A DNA stretch of 54,847 bases, from positions 1 through 54,847 of the forward strand of contig JAEOSK010000018.1 in assembly GCA_016840405.1 (NCBI GenBank), read 5' to 3'. Below the pieces are notes generated by a model. The model did not search any database and was not told where the DNA came from. It was given only the letters and a program-made list of their open reading frames with translations. The position numbers and the translations under genes are program-made. Positions 53,641 to 54,847 of the stretch are shown here, one piece after another; positions within the stretch are counted from its first letter, which is position 1, and each line of letters opens with the position of its first letter. This DNA is from Candidatus Hermodarchaeum yapensis (lineage in GTDB: Archaea > Asgardarchaeota > Hermodarchaeia > Hermodarchaeales > Hermodarchaeaceae).

Positions 53641-54246
53641 TCAGTTTGTGGCGGCACCACAATTGCTACAGAATTTGTCATCATCCTTCAAAGGAGCATT
53701 ACAATTTTGACAGTTTGAGAATTGTCTTGATATTGGTTGTTGGACTTGCTGAAATTGCGACTGAAGAGCGGTTTCGAGGAGTTGTCCCCGTCGCGAGTAT
53801 TCGCGAAAGGTGTAGCGAATACCCCAAATACTTGCACCCCAACACAGAGCCCCAAAAACCCCCATTACAATTGTCATTATGATTACTTCAGCAGACTGAG
53901 GTAGCGTAATTGGGAGAGAAAAGCCTAACGCCCCGGCGATGAGAAAGATCACAACAATTATGCAAAAACCACAACCCTCAATGGCTGATGGATCAAATCC
54001 GTTATCACTTTTCGGTATTGGATCAGGCACCCCTGCTTCAGCAGCTTGCCTTCTGATTCGTTTTGCCTGACGCCAGAATAAGACACCAGTGAAAAGTCCG
54101 AGAGCGATAATTAGGACTAAACCGGTTACAAAGAAGACAGCTAGCCAGAATAATGGATTTCGAAAATCTGGTTGAGCGAACATCATCAAGTACAGCTCAT
54201 TGTTCAATTTGCCGAAAGTCACTTCAATAAATTCTCGTGAAGACAT
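53641..54246 (-). CDS. Membrane protein with C-terminal zinc ribbon, copy 1
   Basis: About 201 residues. Three hydrophobic segments (LFWLAVFFVTGLVLIIALGL, GFCIIVVIFLIAGALGFSLP and VIIMTIVMGVFGALCWGASI) are followed by a Gln-rich linker. A zinc ribbon with two knuckles (NCQNCNAPLKDDDKFCSNCG) ends the chain, presumably in the cytosol. No catalytic motif is seen. Such ribbons recruit partners or nucleic acid. The second of two adjacent ATG codons (54246) has better spacing from GGTGAG. A similar design, cut by the window end, follows upstream on the same strand. Confidence 0.7.
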   Translation of the reverse strand: MSSREFIEVTFGKLNNELYLMMFAQPDFRNPLFWLAVFFVTGLVLIIALGLFTGVLFWRQAKRIRRQAAEAGVPDPIPKSDNGFDPSAIEGCGFCIIVVIFLIAGALGFSLPITLPQSAEVIIMTIVMGVFGALCWGASIWGIRYTFREYSRRGQLLETALQSQFQQVQQPISRQFSNCQNCNAPLKDDDKFCSNCGAATN

Positions 54247-54463
54247 CATCTCACCACATTAGATCATGTTTTTTCCACGAAGTATTCACTGGCTACGTTT
54301 TATGCTTCGAAACCGTCCTAAATCACCCACGGGTATTGGTCTTTATCTTGTATATAATCCTTATCGGATTGAATTGAACAAATCAGCGGTTTTAGAAACA
54401 GTAGAACGATTTCTGGATCTTTGTTGCATTGTTCGATTTTCCAAGTGGTGAATAATTGGAAGG

Positions 54464-54847
54464 TTAACTAGATTCGATGGCTACGCCACAATTGCCACAG
54501 AACGTTTCTTCCCCACTAAGTTTTGCTCCACAAGCCGGGCATTCAGTTGGACGGACTTCTTCTTTGACTTTTCCTGATAGAGGAACAGTTTGGGGAGGGA
54601 GTTCCTCTTTTTGTTTAGAGTTTCTACAGATGTTGGTCCATAGGCATACTGGGATTGAGAAGAAGGCGGCGATGATTACGAGAAAGAATCCTCCTACTAG
54701 AATCAGTACAAGGCCACTGTCTGTTGACCAGTTGGCAGAGGCTAATAGTGATTGGACGACTGGGTACAGAATTGGTGTCCAAAAAACTACGATGGTGTGG
54801 ACAGCTTCGATCAGGAATACGACAAAAAGGATGGTTGCCGCGACTTT
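54464..54847 (-). CDS. Membrane protein with C-terminal zinc ribbon, copy 2 (partial)
   Basis: Open for 127 codons from the window edge to TAA at 54464, so the N-terminus is missing. The visible part has a helix ATILFVVFLIEAVHTIVVF, a second helix GLVLILVGGFFLVIIAAFF, a polar linker and a C-terminal zinc ribbon CPACGAKLSGEETFCGNCG. The layout matches the neighbouring gene at 53641, so the two are probably related products of a duplication, although sequence identity outside the ribbon is low. The function is unknown. Confidence 0.7.
   Translation of the reverse strand, partial: KVAATILFVVFLIEAVHTIVVFWTPILYPVVQSLLASANWSTDSGLVLILVGGFFLVIIAAFFSIPVCLWTNICRNSKQKEELPPQTVPLSGKVKEEVRPTECPACGAKLSGEETFCGNCGVAIESS

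Noticed and set aside
54266..54451. 61-codon plus-strand open frame near the window end
   Set aside because: No ribosome site, no recognisable features, low-complexity composition; probably intergenic DNA.

Overview
The window reads as a piece of an Asgard archaeon chromosome, possibly Thorarchaeia-like (the lineage call is inference). The evidence is two Ras/Rab-type small GTPases, an isopentenyl phosphate kinase of the archaeal mevalonate route, a receptor-like membrane protein whose cytoplasmic part looks longin/roadblock-like, many GGTG/GGAG Shine-Dalgarno sites with ATG, GTG and TTG starts, A/T-rich TATA-like promoters, and several single-pass extracytoplasmic proteins. Coding density is high. 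I found no gene-free stretch above 300 bases, no tRNA or rRNA, no CRISPR array, and no intact insertion sequence.

Layout. 0-3 kb: a membrane-anchored family 5 solute-binding protein with its halves in swapped order, followed by a decayed tandem copy. 3-8 kb: cupin, TPP enzyme, TPR protein, PfkB kinase and a membrane-anchored beta-lactamase-fold hydrolase. 8-11 kb: two tandem seven-bladed propeller surface proteins. 11-18 kb: PH-like/zinc-ribbon protein, canonical small GTPase, GNAT, nitroreductase, saccharopine-dehydrogenase-like protein with AlaX, flavin-binding protein, double-HTH Lrp-type regulator and a membrane-tethered methyltransferase. 18-29 kb: secreted FG-GAP protein, class V PLP enzyme, TIM-barrel isomerase-like protein, old yellow enzyme plus SagB-type nitroreductase pair, OFA-type transporter and the large receptor-like protein. 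29-38 kb: NTF2-like protein, FGGY kinase, second saccharopine-reductase-like protein, divergent small GTPase, IPK, MFS carrier, fucose-isomerase-like protein and a GNAT. 38-45 kb: acyl-CoA dehydrogenase, then MFS carrier, polytopic membrane protein and a glycyl radical enzyme. 45-51.3 kb: an ABC exporter operon ending in a surface-anchored C39-like cysteine peptidase, divergent from three tandem paralogous membrane proteins and a winged-helix regulator. 51-54.8 kb: small membrane protein, DUF362 protein and two membrane proteins with C-terminal zinc ribbons, the last cut by the window edge.

The metabolism suggested is that of an anaerobic heterotroph: peptide or oligomer uptake, sugar kinases and isomerase-like enzymes, acyl-CoA oxidation, flavin redox enzymes and an oxygen-sensitive glycyl radical enzyme. 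The most notable points are the glycyl radical enzyme, which matches trans-4-hydroxyproline dehydratase at nearly every active-site position but has Thr where the catalytic Glu belongs; the divergent ABC/peptidase and three-paralogue/regulator module with repeated CAAAG elements between its halves; and the receptor-like protein with a longin-like tail.
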